In this document: piece by piece, positions 1-7,015 of the stretch | How positions within the stretch are numbered: the first letter of the stretch is position 1 | Layout: each line of letters opens with the position of its first letter | NCBI GenBank assembly: GCA_030038715.1 | Contig: JASHSO010000484.1 | Coordinates: 1 to 7,720 of the forward strand | Source of the DNA: Streptosporangiaceae bacterium | GTDB taxonomy: Bacteria; Actinomycetota; Actinomycetes; Streptosporangiales; Streptosporangiaceae | DNA length: 7,720 bases | Reading direction: 5' to 3' | The notes under the pieces: generated by a model | What the model was told of the DNA's origin: nothing | Seen by the model: the letters and a program-made list of their open reading frames with translations, nothing else | The model's database searches: none | Program-made: the position numbers and the translations under genes

Positions 1-935
1 TGCTCGTCGGTATGCGACAGGAACGCCGCGAAGCATTCCATGAAGCGCGCGGCGACTTGCCGTTCCCGCGGATCGAGGGTTTCCCATGGCGACACCCAGC
101 GGGGCCGGGCGGAAAGAACCGTTGTAGCGGGAACGAGGCGAGCCGACAACTGCCGTTCAAACGTTCGCTGCCGCCATTCGTCCCAGCCGATGTCGAACTG
201 GCCGCGGTAGCGATCACGCCAAGGCAGCGGGGGCTGGTGCGGTGAATGGCATGCTCCGGTGGCGAAATACAGGAAGAACGGCCGGTCGGCGTCCACAGCG
301 CGCAGGTCTGAGACGAACTCGATGGCCCGGTCGGCAAGATCCTCGGTGAGGTGATAGCCGTCCTGCATGGACGCTGGCGGCCGGATGCTGTGGTTGTCGT
401 GATAGAGGGCGGGAACGAACTGGTGCGTCTCGCCGCCGTGGAATCCGTACCACCGGTCGAATCCCCGGGCCAGCGGCCAGGTGGCGCGCGAGGCGGCCAT
501 GTTGGTCTCGTCGTCGGGGGTCAGGTGCCACTTGCCGATGGCGTAGGTCGCGTATCCGGCGGCGCGCAGAATTTCCGAGAGATAGCCGTTCTCCCGTGGC
601 GGCCTGCCCCAGTAGCCCGGATATCCGGTGGCGAGCTCGGCGACACGCCCCATGCCGCTGCGATGGTGGTTTCGGCCCGTCAGCAGGCACGCACGGGTTG
701 GCGAGCACAGCGCTGTGGTGTGGAAATTCGACAACCTGATGCCGGTGCCGGCCAGGCCGTCGAGCACGGGCGTCTCGATGTCCGATCCGTAGCAGCCAAG
801 CTGCGCGTATCCGACATCGTCGAGAACCACCAGGACGACATTCGGCGCCCCCGGTGGCGGTGTCGGCTCGGCGGGCCACCATGGCACCGAATCCCGCCAG
901 TCGCGGCCTATGACGCCGCCGAAGTCCTGTTTCAC
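1..935 (-). CDS. Arylsulfatase, formylglycine-dependent (N-terminal part, cut by window edge)
   Basis: This is an alkaline-phosphatase-superfamily sulfatase that would hydrolyse sulfate esters; the substrate cannot be told from the sequence. Translating the minus strand from GTG at 935 gives 311 codons with no stop, running off the left edge. Seen: the metal-binding pair D39-D40 in VVLDDVGY; the catalytic motif CSPTR at 77-81, where C77 would be converted to formylglycine and R81 stabilises it; GKWHL at 134-138; and a TGACHSPHQPP stretch near residue 227 that carries active-site histidines. The PWWP segment at 18-21 and the later GWDEWR and METF-like tail region resemble the large (roughly 750-residue) actinobacterial arylsulfatases, so over half the protein is missing. 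GTG 935 is preferred because homologues of this type start only a few residues before the FGGVIGR-like segment and G-rich ribosome-binding sequence precedes it; an in-frame ATG lies at 980. No signal peptide is seen, so a cytoplasmic location is inferred. Confidence 0.93.
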   Translation of the reverse strand, partial: MKQDFGGVIGRDWRDSVPWWPAEPTPPPGAPNVVLVVLDDVGYAQLGCYGSDIETPVLDGLAGTGIRLSNFHTTALCSPTRACLLTGRNHHRSGMGRVAELATGYPGYWGRPPRENGYLSEILRAAGYATYAIGKWHLTPDDETNMAASRATWPLARGFDRWYGFHGGETHQFVPALYHDNHSIRPPASMQDGYHLTEDLADRAIEFVSDLRAVDADRPFFLYFATGACHSPHQPPLPWRDRYRGQFDIGWDEWRQRTFERQLSARLVPATTVLSARPRWVSPWETLDPRERQVAARFMECFAAFLSHTDE

Positions 936-961
936 TGTCCCTGGCCCTTTCCCTGAGCCCC

Positions 962-971
962 AAGATACTTT
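962..971. promoter_or_regulatory. Putative shared divergent -10 region (sulfatase / flippase-like operon)
   Basis: The near-palindrome AAGATACTTT contains a TANNNT hexamer on each strand: TACTTT at 966-971 on plus and TATCTT at 967-962 on minus. The plus hexamer ends 7 nt before the ATG at 979, the spacing expected for a leaderless transcript, and no Shine-Dalgarno sequence precedes that ATG. The minus hexamer would place transcription start near 955, leaving about 20 nt of G-rich leader before the sulfatase GTG. No convincing -35 box is seen on either strand. The assignment rests on position and hexamer match only. Confidence 0.4.
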
Positions 972-978
972 TGATGGC

Positions 979-2031
979 ATGGCGCACGAGGTCGCGGCAC
1001 CGCAGGCCAGCCGCAGTCTCGGGGCCGTGGTCCGCTATCTCGTCGGTGCCGCGATCGGGATCATCGTTCTGCTGCTGCTCGTGCAAAGGCGCAGCGACCT
1101 TACGGCCGCGTGGCGCCAACTCGGCAGCGCCGACCCCGGCTGGGTCGCGGCCGCCATCGCGACCGAGGCACTCTCGCTGCTGGCATTCGCCTGCCTGCAG
1201 CGCGCGGCGCTCGGGCTGTCAGGATCGCGGGTCCCGCTGCGGTTTCTGTCCGTGCTCGCCCTGGCCAACGAGGCAATAGCGAACACGGTACCCGGCGAGC
1301 CCGCGGTCTCAAGCGCGTACCGCTATCGGCAGTACCGTCGGCACGGCGCCAGCGGTGCCAGCGCAGGCTGGACGATCTTCACGGTGCTCGTCGCGCAGGC
1401 GATGGGCATGTCCGTGTTGCTGTTGCTTGGCGTCGGCGTGGCGCTGCTAGGGAGCAGGACTGCCAATGCTGTCGGCGCGGCCGCGGCTGGCTTGATCATC
1501 GTCATCGTGGCAGCGGTCGTGCTGGCTCGCCGAGACCTCGTGCTACGCCTAGTCGGCGCGGCCGCGCGCGCAGGTTCGCGGCTCACCCATGCCCGCGCCG
1601 ACGGCATACTGCCCCGCGTCGAGCTGACGCTGGCGCGGATGCGCGAGATCCCGCTCCGGATGCGATCGTCGGTCGGCATTGTCCTCATCGCGTCGGCGGT
1701 GTGGGGACTCGACTTCCTGTGCCTGTTGTGCAGCTTCGGCGCCGTCCGCGCGACTGTCCCCTGGGACGGTGTGCTGCTGGCCTATGGCGTCGCGCAGGTG
1801 GTGGGCTCGTTCCCGCTGGTTCCCGGCGGTCTTGGCATCATCGAGGGCAGCCTCGCAGTCGTGCTGACCGCGTATGGCGCCAGCCACGTTCCCGCCATAG
1901 CCGTAGCGCTCGCCTACCGGATCGTCAGCTTCTGGCTCGCCATCGCCATCGGGTGGATCAGTGTCGCCTTGATCGCGTTGAGCACGCGCCGCACCGAGCG
2001 CCTCGGCCCAGCAGCGCCGCCGCGGGAATGA
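979..2031 (+). CDS. Flippase-like integral membrane protein, lysylphosphatidylglycerol synthase TM-domain (UPF0104) family
   Basis: A 350-residue polytopic membrane protein. It resembles the transmembrane half of MprF/AglD-type proteins (the LPG synthase TM family). In MprF that half moves aminoacyl-phosphatidylglycerol across the membrane. The cytoplasmic aminoacyltransferase domain is absent here, so it is not a lysyl-lipid synthase; a lipid- or glycolipid-handling role is inferred and the substrate is unknown. Seen: hydrophobic segments at about 19-36, 56-76, 86-103, 131-151, 163-183, 231-256, 264-299 and 303-335; the family's PGE-type motif at 105-107; and the characteristic VPGGLGIIEG at 281-290 followed by an RIVSFW segment at 314-319. 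ATG 979 is chosen because the protein then begins just before the first helix; longer starts in the same frame lie inside the divergent sulfatase gene. It overlaps the next gene by 4 bp. Confidence 0.88.
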   Translation: MAHEVAAPQASRSLGAVVRYLVGAAIGIIVLLLLVQRRSDLTAAWRQLGSADPGWVAAAIATEALSLLAFACLQRAALGLSGSRVPLRFLSVLALANEAIANTVPGEPAVSSAYRYRQYRRHGASGASAGWTIFTVLVAQAMGMSVLLLLGVGVALLGSRTANAVGAAAAGLIIVIVAAVVLARRDLVLRLVGAAARAGSRLTHARADGILPRVELTLARMREIPLRMRSSVGIVLIASAVWGLDFLCLLCSFGAVRATVPWDGVLLAYGVAQVVGSFPLVPGGLGIIEGSLAVVLTAYGASHVPAIAVALAYRIVSFWLAIAIGWISVALIALSTRRTERLGPAAPPRE

Positions 2032-2693
2032 CCGACGGTAGCGTGAGCGTCGTGCGCGAATCCAGCCCGCCCGTCACGGCGGCCGATGTCCAGCACGCCG
2101 TCGCCCTCGCCCTCTCCGCTCTGCGCGCGGCGGCCGACGCGGACTGGCATGTGCCGGCCGGGACGCTGGACTGGGATTGCTGGGAGGTGGCCGAGCACAT
2201 GAGCGATGACCTGTTCGCCTACGCGGCACAGCTCGGCCCGCGTCATCCCGCGCTGGCCAGCCCGGTGCCGTTCCGGTGCGAACCGCGCCGACCGGGCGGG
2301 CCCGCAGTCGCGATTTCCGCCGACCGGGATGCCGGACCCGTCGGCCTGCTGCAGGTCTTCGAGGCGACCGGGGCAGTGCTGGCGGCCATGGTCGCGGTGG
2401 CCGCGCCGGATCCGCTGGCAGACCAGCAGCCGTTCGGTGTTGACGACCCGGACTGCTTCGCGGCCGCCGTGGGTGTCGCCGAGGTGCTCGTCCACACCCG
2501 TGACGTCTGCCTCGGGCTGGGCCTCGCGTGGGAGCCGCCCGCTGCGCTGTGCCGCCGGGTGCTGAGCCGCCTGTTCCCGTTGGCGCCTGCCGACACCGAT
2601 CCGTGGCTAACGCTGCTGTGGGCTACCGGCCGCGGCGAGCTGCCGGGTCAGCCGGCCGTGACGAGCTGGCGCTGGCACACCGGCACCGGCTAG
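2028..2693 (+). CDS. DinB-like / mycothiol-dependent maleylpyruvate isomerase-family protein
   Basis: A 221-residue protein resembling the metal-binding N-terminal domain of mycothiol-dependent maleylpyruvate isomerase (MDMPI), which has a four-helix DinB-like fold. Seen: a WDCWEVAEHM segment (residues 49-58) matching the conserved W..(E/T)VAxH pattern, and AEVLVHTRD at 151-159. Together these give the likely divalent-metal triad H57, E152 and H156, with the E-x3-H spacing of the family. Members use mycothiol or other thiols in isomerase or transferase chemistry, but most actinobacterial paralogues have no known substrate and none can be assigned here. The start ATG overlaps the upstream stop in ATGA with only a weak GCGGGA before it, so it is probably translated by coupling to the membrane-protein gene. 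The open frame extends far upstream, but that part is a shadow of the neighbouring gene. Confidence 0.82.
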   Translation: MTDGSVSVVRESSPPVTAADVQHAVALALSALRAAADADWHVPAGTLDWDCWEVAEHMSDDLFAYAAQLGPRHPALASPVPFRCEPRRPGGPAVAISADRDAGPVGLLQVFEATGAVLAAMVAVAAPDPLADQQPFGVDDPDCFAAAVGVAEVLVHTRDVCLGLGLAWEPPAALCRRVLSRLFPLAPADTDPWLTLLWATGRGELPGQPAVTSWRWHTGTG

Positions 2694-2698
2694 GAGTT

Positions 2699-2725
2699 GG
2701 CCGTGCGCCGTACCGACGCGTGGCC
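2699..2725 (+). terminator. Hairpin between convergent genes, possible terminator
   Basis: A 27-nt inverted repeat starts 5 nt after the stop of the MDMPI-like gene and sits between two convergent genes. The arms GGCCGTGCGCCG and CGACGCGTGGCC pair over 12 positions with two G-U wobbles and one C-A mismatch around a TAC loop. No T-tract follows, as is common for candidate terminators in high-GC actinomycetes. The wobbles become mismatches on the other strand, so it should fold better in the plus-strand transcript. Confidence 0.45.
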
Positions 2726-2770
2726 TACCTCGAAGCTTTCCAGCGGCACGGTCCATTGCGCGGCCGCCAC

Positions 2771-4417
2771 TCAGGAACTGACTGGCAGGGTGATCGCGGA
2801 GGGATGTTCCGGTTCGTGGTAGACGGCCTGGCGTGCCGTGCTCAACCGAGTGGCACTGGCTAGCGGTTCGCCGGTACCCGTGTTCCGCGCGTAACGGGGG
2901 TGGGCGCCGCTGGAGACCTGGAGCCGTAGCTGGTGGCCCTGGCGGAACAGGTGGGCAGTCGGCCAGAGGTCGATGCCGACGACGACGATCCCGCCCGGGC
3001 CGGGCACGGGCCGGCCGGGCTTGACCCGCAGCAGGGCATCGCAGACGTTGACAGACCGTCCGTCCGGGTGGACGTCGCACAGGCGTGCGAAGAAGTCGGT
3101 GTGCTCGCGGCTGGATTGCACGAACAGCTCGGCTGTCACCTGTCCGATGACCTGCAGGTCGCTGTCCAGCGGCCGGCTGGTGTAGGTGAGGACGTCGGCT
3201 CGCGATTCCAGGTCGCGGTTGTCGGGCTGCGGGTCGCCCTGATGGTCGGCCGGACCGCCGACGCTCGGCGTCGGGTCGGCAGGGTCATAGGTATAGCTGT
3301 CTGGCGGCGATGCGGCCGGCTCGCTTAGCCGCAAGCGGCCACCGGGGTGCAGGTGCCAGCGCTGCTTCTGCGCCGACGGCGGCCAGGCCGGCAGGTCCCG
3401 CCACTGGGCCGCTCCGCCTATGAAGATCCGGACCGGGGTTGGGCGGAGCTGGCTGTCATCACCGAGCAGCTTGGCGCGCAAGAAGGCCAGGGTGTCGCGC
3501 ACCGATGCGGCGATGACCTGCTGGTCTGTGTGCCGCCACGGTCCGATCAGCAGGTACGGCCGATGGCCGGCCCTGACCAGGGCCGCGTAGTCGGCCAGCA
3601 GGGCCGGCAGGAACACGTCATGCCAGCCGCCGACGAAGCTCACCGGTGCGGTCACGCCGGGCAGGCTGGGGCCGTAGCCGCGCGGCGCCCAGTACTGGTC
3701 GTCGGCATGGTCATGCGCCAGCCAGTCCTGCCAGTAGCCGATCCGGTGCCCGGTCGCGAGCCGGTCCAGGTCACCGAGCGGCAGGTGATTCAGCGACGGT
3801 GCCAGGCGACGGCGGGCCCGGTTCTGCCGCAGCAGTGCGAACCGCCGCTCCTGCCGAGCGACCTGGTCGACCCAGCCCAGCATCGTTTCCAGCGCGAACG
3901 AACCGCCTTGGTAGATCGCCCCGCCCGGGTCGGAGGTGGTGATCTGGGCGGCGATGGCTTTGAGTTCGGGGCCGACCGCCGCCGCGATCGCCCACTGGAC
4001 CATGCCGAGGTAGCTAGGACCGGCGGTGGCGAAGGATCCCGGGTACCACGGCTGGCGGCGCATCCACGCGACGGTCGCCAGGCCGTCCTCGCGTTCGTTG
4101 AACGGGTCCAGCGTCCCGCCGGAGCCGAAAGTGCCGCGACAGCTCTGCACCAGCACCTGGAATCCGCGCTCGGCGAGCACCCTGCCGTACAGCAGGCCGA
4201 ACGGGCCGCGCCTGCCGTAGGGGGAGCGAACGAGCACCAGCGGCCGGTTGCCGTCGCCGCCGCCGTCGGCCATGCCGCCGGGTGCGAAGTACCGGTCAGC
4301 GAGCAGCACGGCCCCGTCCGGCATGGGAACGGCGAGGTCCCGCTGTACCGCCACACGGATCGTCCCCGCGGGCGGCAGGTCGAGCGCGCGCGCGAAAAAA
4401 CGGCTGGTCAGTGTCAT
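2771..4417 (-). CDS. CocE/NonD family serine hydrolase (X-Pro dipeptidyl-peptidase S15-like)
   Basis: A 548-residue alpha/beta-hydrolase of the CocE/NonD type, a family that includes cocaine esterase, glutaryl-7-ACA acylase and X-Pro dipeptidyl peptidases. It would hydrolyse an ester or amide bond; the substrate is unknown. Seen: an N-terminal hydrolase domain with VPMPDGAVLLADRY at 30-43 and the oxyanion-side SPYGRRGP at 65-72; the nucleophile motif GPSYLG at 133-138 (S135); the likely catalytic acid D267 in GGWHD; and the likely base H296 in GPWRH. The C-terminal third, including SRPLDSDLQVIGQVTAELFV, is the jelly-roll domain typical of the family. Length is normal and the triad intact. ATG 4417 is preferred because GAAGGG lies 9 nt upstream; an in-frame ATG at 4453 would add 12 residues (MATKPGREGLDA) and has a poorly placed AGG. 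No signal peptide is seen. Divergent from the isochorismatase-like gene. Confidence 0.92.
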   Translation of the reverse strand: MTLTSRFFARALDLPPAGTIRVAVQRDLAVPMPDGAVLLADRYFAPGGMADGGGDGNRPLVLVRSPYGRRGPFGLLYGRVLAERGFQVLVQSCRGTFGSGGTLDPFNEREDGLATVAWMRRQPWYPGSFATAGPSYLGMVQWAIAAAVGPELKAIAAQITTSDPGGAIYQGGSFALETMLGWVDQVARQERRFALLRQNRARRRLAPSLNHLPLGDLDRLATGHRIGYWQDWLAHDHADDQYWAPRGYGPSLPGVTAPVSFVGGWHDVFLPALLADYAALVRAGHRPYLLIGPWRHTDQQVIAASVRDTLAFLRAKLLGDDSQLRPTPVRIFIGGAAQWRDLPAWPPSAQKQRWHLHPGGRLRLSEPAASPPDSYTYDPADPTPSVGGPADHQGDPQPDNRDLESRADVLTYTSRPLDSDLQVIGQVTAELFVQSSREHTDFFARLCDVHPDGRSVNVCDALLRVKPGRPVPGPGGIVVVGIDLWPTAHLFRQGHQLRLQVSSGAHPRYARNTGTGEPLASATRLSTARQAVYHEPEHPSAITLPVSS

Positions 4418-4426
4418 CGCATCGAG

Positions 4427-4432
4427 CCCTTC
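4427..4432 (-). promoter_or_regulatory. Ribosome binding site GAAGGG of the CocE-like gene
   Basis: On the minus strand GAAGGG lies 9 nt before the ATG at 4417. It favours that start over the in-frame ATG at 4453, where AGG directly abuts the start codon. Confidence 0.55.
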
Positions 4433-4482
4433 GCGGCCAGGCTTGGTTGCCATCCTGCCAAGGCGTCCGGGTTTGCGGGTGC

Positions 4483-4511
4483 TTAAGCCACTGTCGGTGT
4501 GTTGGTCTAGC
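4483..4511 (+). promoter_or_regulatory. Weak candidate promoter for the isochorismatase-like gene
   Basis: TTAAGC (4483-4488) and TCTAGC (4506-4511) are separated by 17 bp and lie upstream of the start at 4550. Each matches the housekeeping sigma consensus only partly. The 132-bp spacer must serve both divergent genes, which is the main reason to expect a promoter here. A TAGCGT at 4508-4513 is an alternative -10. Confidence 0.25.
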
Positions 4512-4539
4512 GTGGTTGCCGAGCAGCCCGGCACGAGTG

Positions 4540-4545
4540 AGGGGA
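4540..4545 (+). promoter_or_regulatory. Ribosome binding site AGGGGA of the isochorismatase-like gene
   Basis: AGGGGA lies 4 nt before ATG 4550. An in-frame TGA at 4538-4540 rules out any longer protein, so the start is firmly fixed. Confidence 0.7.
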
Positions 4546-4549
4546 AGCC

Positions 4550-5110
4550 ATGACCACATTTTCGGACCGGCCGAACACCGCACTGCTCGTCATCGACGTG
4601 CAGAACGGCGTCGTTGACGGCGCCCACGAACGCGATGCGGTCGTCGCCAACATCGGCAGCCTCGTCGAGCGGGCGAGGGCGGAACGGGTTCCGGTTGTCT
4701 GGGTCCAGCACTCCGACGAAGGGCTCGCACGAGGGAGCGACGAGTGGCTGATCGTTCCCGAGCTCGCGCCCGGCGGCTCCGAGCCACTGGTCGAGAAGAA
4801 CTACGGGGACTCCTTCGAAAACACCGCGCTGGAGAGCGTGCTGTCGGGTCTAGGAGTTGGACGGCTCGTGGTCGTCGGCGCCCAGACCGACGCATGCATC
4901 CGCTCGACACTGCACGGTGCGTTCGTCCGGGGGTATGACACGACACTCGTCGGGGATGCGCACACGACCGAGGACCAGACTTCCTGGGGAGCGCCGCCCC
5001 CGGACCAGGTCATCGCGCACACCAACCTGTACTGGAATTACCAGACAGCGCCCGGACGGACTGCGGGGACGGTCGAGACCAAGGACGTCGACTTCGCGGG
5101 CGCGCCCTAA
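4550..5110 (+). CDS. Isochorismatase-like cysteine hydrolase
   Basis: A 186-residue enzyme of the isochorismatase-like superfamily (isochorismatases, nicotinamidases, N-carbamoylsarcosine amidases, ureido hydrolases). The standard D-K-C triad is present: D16 in LLVIDVQNG, K83 in VEKNYGDSF and C116 in VGAQTDACIRST, preceded by the hydrophobic strand LVVVGAQT. A conserved DAHTTED follows at about 136-142, and a WGAPPPDQVIAHTNLYW stretch at about 145-161 is typical of a common actinobacterial subgroup without assigned substrate. It is not linked to siderophore or phenazine genes in this window, so a true isochorismatase role is unsupported; a general amidase or hydrolase is the safer reading. 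The protein is cytoplasmic, of normal length and complete. Confidence 0.92.
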   Translation: MTTFSDRPNTALLVIDVQNGVVDGAHERDAVVANIGSLVERARAERVPVVWVQHSDEGLARGSDEWLIVPELAPGGSEPLVEKNYGDSFENTALESVLSGLGVGRLVVVGAQTDACIRSTLHGAFVRGYDTTLVGDAHTTEDQTSWGAPPPDQVIAHTNLYWNYQTAPGRTAGTVETKDVDFAGAP

Positions 5111-5127
5111 GCCAGATGCTGTCTGGC
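5111..5127 (+). terminator. Hairpin directly after the isochorismatase-like stop codon
   Basis: GCCAGA and TCTGGC form a perfect 6-bp stem around a TGCTG loop, beginning immediately after TAA. No U-tract follows, so it could be a weak terminator or an mRNA 3' stabiliser. Confidence 0.35.
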
Positions 5128-5160
5128 GCCTGCTGCAGCGCGGAGCCCGCCCAGCCCGAA

Positions 5161-5189
5161 GCGACGCCGCTGCGAACGGTCAGCGTCGC
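5161..5189. repeat. Inverted repeat upstream of the MFS exporter gene
   Basis: GCGACGC (5161-5167) and GCGTCGC (5183-5189) are perfect 7-bp arms around a 15-nt loop. An alternative inner pairing CGCTG (5168-5172) with CAGCG (5181-5185) competes with it. It lies in the 180-bp spacer between the isochorismatase-like and exporter genes, so it may be part of a terminator or a regulator-binding region. The rest of the spacer is more A/T-rich toward the exporter and shows no convincing promoter. Confidence 0.35.
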
Positions 5190-5279
5190 CAATCAGGAAA
5201 ACAGCCATACATCCGCTGCTGAGCCGTGTCAGCATCTATCTACCAATTACGTCCGGGGTTTTGCCGAAATTCTGGATGT

Positions 5280-5283
5280 GGAG
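5280..5283 (+). promoter_or_regulatory. Ribosome binding site GGAG of the MFS exporter
   Basis: GGAG lies 7 nt upstream of ATG 5291. It selects this start over the in-frame TTG at 5261 and ATG at 5276, neither of which has a comparable site. Confidence 0.65.
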
Positions 5284-5290
5284 ATGCTCC

Positions 5291-7015
5291 ATGGGTTATC
5301 TCAAAACTCCCGCAGGGCTGACAGGACCGCCAAGGCGGATATATACCCCTACAGGGGCTTATGTCCTGCGCGCCAGGACCCTGGTCGCTGCAGTTCTGGC
5401 CGTGTGTATGGCGCAGATGGCGCTGGCGATCCCCGCCTCCCTGAACGGCCTGTTCCAGCAGGACCTCGGGACTAGTTCGGCACAGCTCACCTGGATCTCG
5501 GACGTGTTCCTGATCCCAGTTTGTGTGCTGGAACTGACTTTCGGCGTGCTCGGCGACCTGTTCGGCCGTAAGCGACTGCTGGTCGGGGGCGCTCTGGTGC
5601 TTGCCGTCGGCGAGGTTACTGCAGCGCTGGCCCCGGGCGCCGGCGTGCCGCTGGACACCCGACTGCTGGTGTTGTGGACCGGCCAGGCGATCGCGGGAAT
5701 CGGCGCAGCCGCCATCTTCCCGACCAGCCTCGCCATGCTCGCCGCGGGTACGCATACCGCCGTTTACCGGGTGCGCTCGGTCGCGATCTGGGCTACGGCG
5801 CTGTCGATCGGCAACTGCGCCTCGCCCGTTCTGGGCGGCCTAGCTGCCAAACTGCGGTTTGGCTCGGACCCGCTGGCTGGCTGGCGATGGGCGTTCCTGG
5901 TGGTCGCGACCCTTGCGGTCATCAGCGCCACGGTGTCGGGTTCTGCGGCGGTGAATTCGTCCTCGCCGGAGGGCCGGTCGCTGGACTGGAAAGGCCAGGT
6001 AACGATCGCCGTAGCGCTATTCAGCCTGCTGTACGCCGTCGTGCAGGGCCCCACGAGCGGATGGCGGAACTGGCAGATAATCGCCGGCTTCGCGGTCGCC
6101 GCGGTTTTCCTGGTGCTCTTCGTCCGGGTGGAACGGAAATCGGAGACTCCGCTGCTACGGCTTGACTTCTTCCGCAACCGGAACTTCGCCGTGGCTTCGA
6201 TCGTGACTGTCATCGGCATGTTCGCGTTTCTCGGAATTGCCTATTCGACGAGCATCCGGCTGTCGGCGATACAGGGCTTCAGCCCGCTGAAGACTTCGCT
6301 AGCGTTCCTCTGCCTGAATGGCATGGCCCTGGTCCAGCTGCCAATCACCATCAGGCTGCTACGGCGACACGCCGCCAGGTGGCCGCTCAGCGGCGGACTC
6401 CTGCTGATGGCTGCGGGAGCACTGTGGGTTGCCGCGATCCCGGCATCGGACCTGTCGCTGGCACCGGTCATACCGGCGTTCATAGTCGTGGGGATGGGTT
6501 TCGGCTTGGCACTGTCCGCCCTGTCCACGGTGGCGGTCGGGACCCCGCCCACCCACTTGGCCGGCATGGCCAGCGGCACCACCAACATGCTCCGCGACTT
6601 CGGCTTCACACTGGGGCCGGCGGTCATCGGAGCAGTGGCGCTCAGCCAGGCCGCGGCCAATATCCGGCACAGATTAGCTTCGAGCCCCGCGCTGCGCAGA
6701 CAACTGTCCGCGTTCGTCTCATCGCCGGCTCACGTCCCGGCTGCCGAGCGGCCAGCCATCGCCGCTGCTGTGCATGCGGTGCAGTCGGGGCCACTGGGAG
6801 CCAACGCCGTGCCGGCCACGGTCACCCAGACCAGTGGTCAGGTCGTGCCGTTTAACCCGCTGAAGACCGTCGCCTTCGACGCACTCAGCCACTCGTATTC
6901 GCTCGGATTCATCCTCAGCGGGACAGCCGCACTGCTGGCAGCCGTGTTGACCGCCGTCGCGATGCGCTCTCAGGCCGACGACACGTTGCTGGACCTGGAG
7001 TTGCTGGATGAGTGA
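5291..7015 (+). CDS. MFS transporter, DHA2 (EmrB/QacA-type) drug exporter family
   Basis: A 574-residue inner-membrane transporter expected to use the proton gradient to export small molecules such as drugs or metabolites. Length, two six-helix halves and an extra central pair fit the 14-helix DHA2 subfamily. Seen: TM1 at about 28-48; LTWISDVFLIP at 66-76; motif A GDLFGRKR at 88-95 between TM2 and TM3; GQAIAGIGAAAIFPTSLAML at 131-150; an antiporter motif C-like stretch ASPVLGG at 177-183, where the usual GP is SP; and GWRWAF at 197-202, a DHA2 hallmark. A long hydrophilic loop at about 458-525 precedes the last helix (about 536-558), and the tail is acidic (DDTLLDLELLDE). Codon 462 (6674-6676) is TTA, rare in such genomes. 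No TetR- or MarR-type regulator is next to it within the window; the following gene is an NTPase 40 bp downstream on the same strand. The substrate is unknown. Confidence 0.93.
   Translation: MGYLKTPAGLTGPPRRIYTPTGAYVLRARTLVAAVLAVCMAQMALAIPASLNGLFQQDLGTSSAQLTWISDVFLIPVCVLELTFGVLGDLFGRKRLLVGGALVLAVGEVTAALAPGAGVPLDTRLLVLWTGQAIAGIGAAAIFPTSLAMLAAGTHTAVYRVRSVAIWATALSIGNCASPVLGGLAAKLRFGSDPLAGWRWAFLVVATLAVISATVSGSAAVNSSSPEGRSLDWKGQVTIAVALFSLLYAVVQGPTSGWRNWQIIAGFAVAAVFLVLFVRVERKSETPLLRLDFFRNRNFAVASIVTVIGMFAFLGIAYSTSIRLSAIQGFSPLKTSLAFLCLNGMALVQLPITIRLLRRHAARWPLSGGLLLMAAGALWVAAIPASDLSLAPVIPAFIVVGMGFGLALSALSTVAVGTPPTHLAGMASGTTNMLRDFGFTLGPAVIGAVALSQAAANIRHRLASSPALRRQLSAFVSSPAHVPAAERPAIAAAVHAVQSGPLGANAVPATVTQTSGQVVPFNPLKTVAFDALSHSYSLGFILSGTAALLAAVLTAVAMRSQADDTLLDLELLDE

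Noticed and set aside
214..1119. 301-codon open frame on the minus strand over the sulfatase gene
   Set aside because: It is Arg/Pro-rich with no recognisable motif and overlaps the sulfatase frame, which carries all catalytic motifs. It is a high-GC shadow.
1110..2027. Upstream 306-codon extension of the MDMPI-like reading frame
   Set aside because: It overlaps the membrane-protein gene in another frame and is Arg-rich without family resemblance; the real gene starts at the ATGA overlap at 2028.
4442..4462. Short CTTGG/CCAAG inverted repeat in the divergent spacer
   Set aside because: Only 5-bp arms, no symmetry beyond them; expected by chance in a spacer of this length.
3347..4486. 379-codon plus-strand open frame opposite the CocE-like gene
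   Set aside because: Its composition (Arg, Gln, Val, Gly-rich, no motif) is what the complement of a GC-biased gene gives; the minus-strand frame has a complete catalytic triad.
4418..4711. N-terminal extension of the CocE-like protein to 4711
   Set aside because: It would run through the divergent spacer and into the isochorismatase-like gene, and the extra residues do not resemble the family. ATG 4417 has a good ribosome site.
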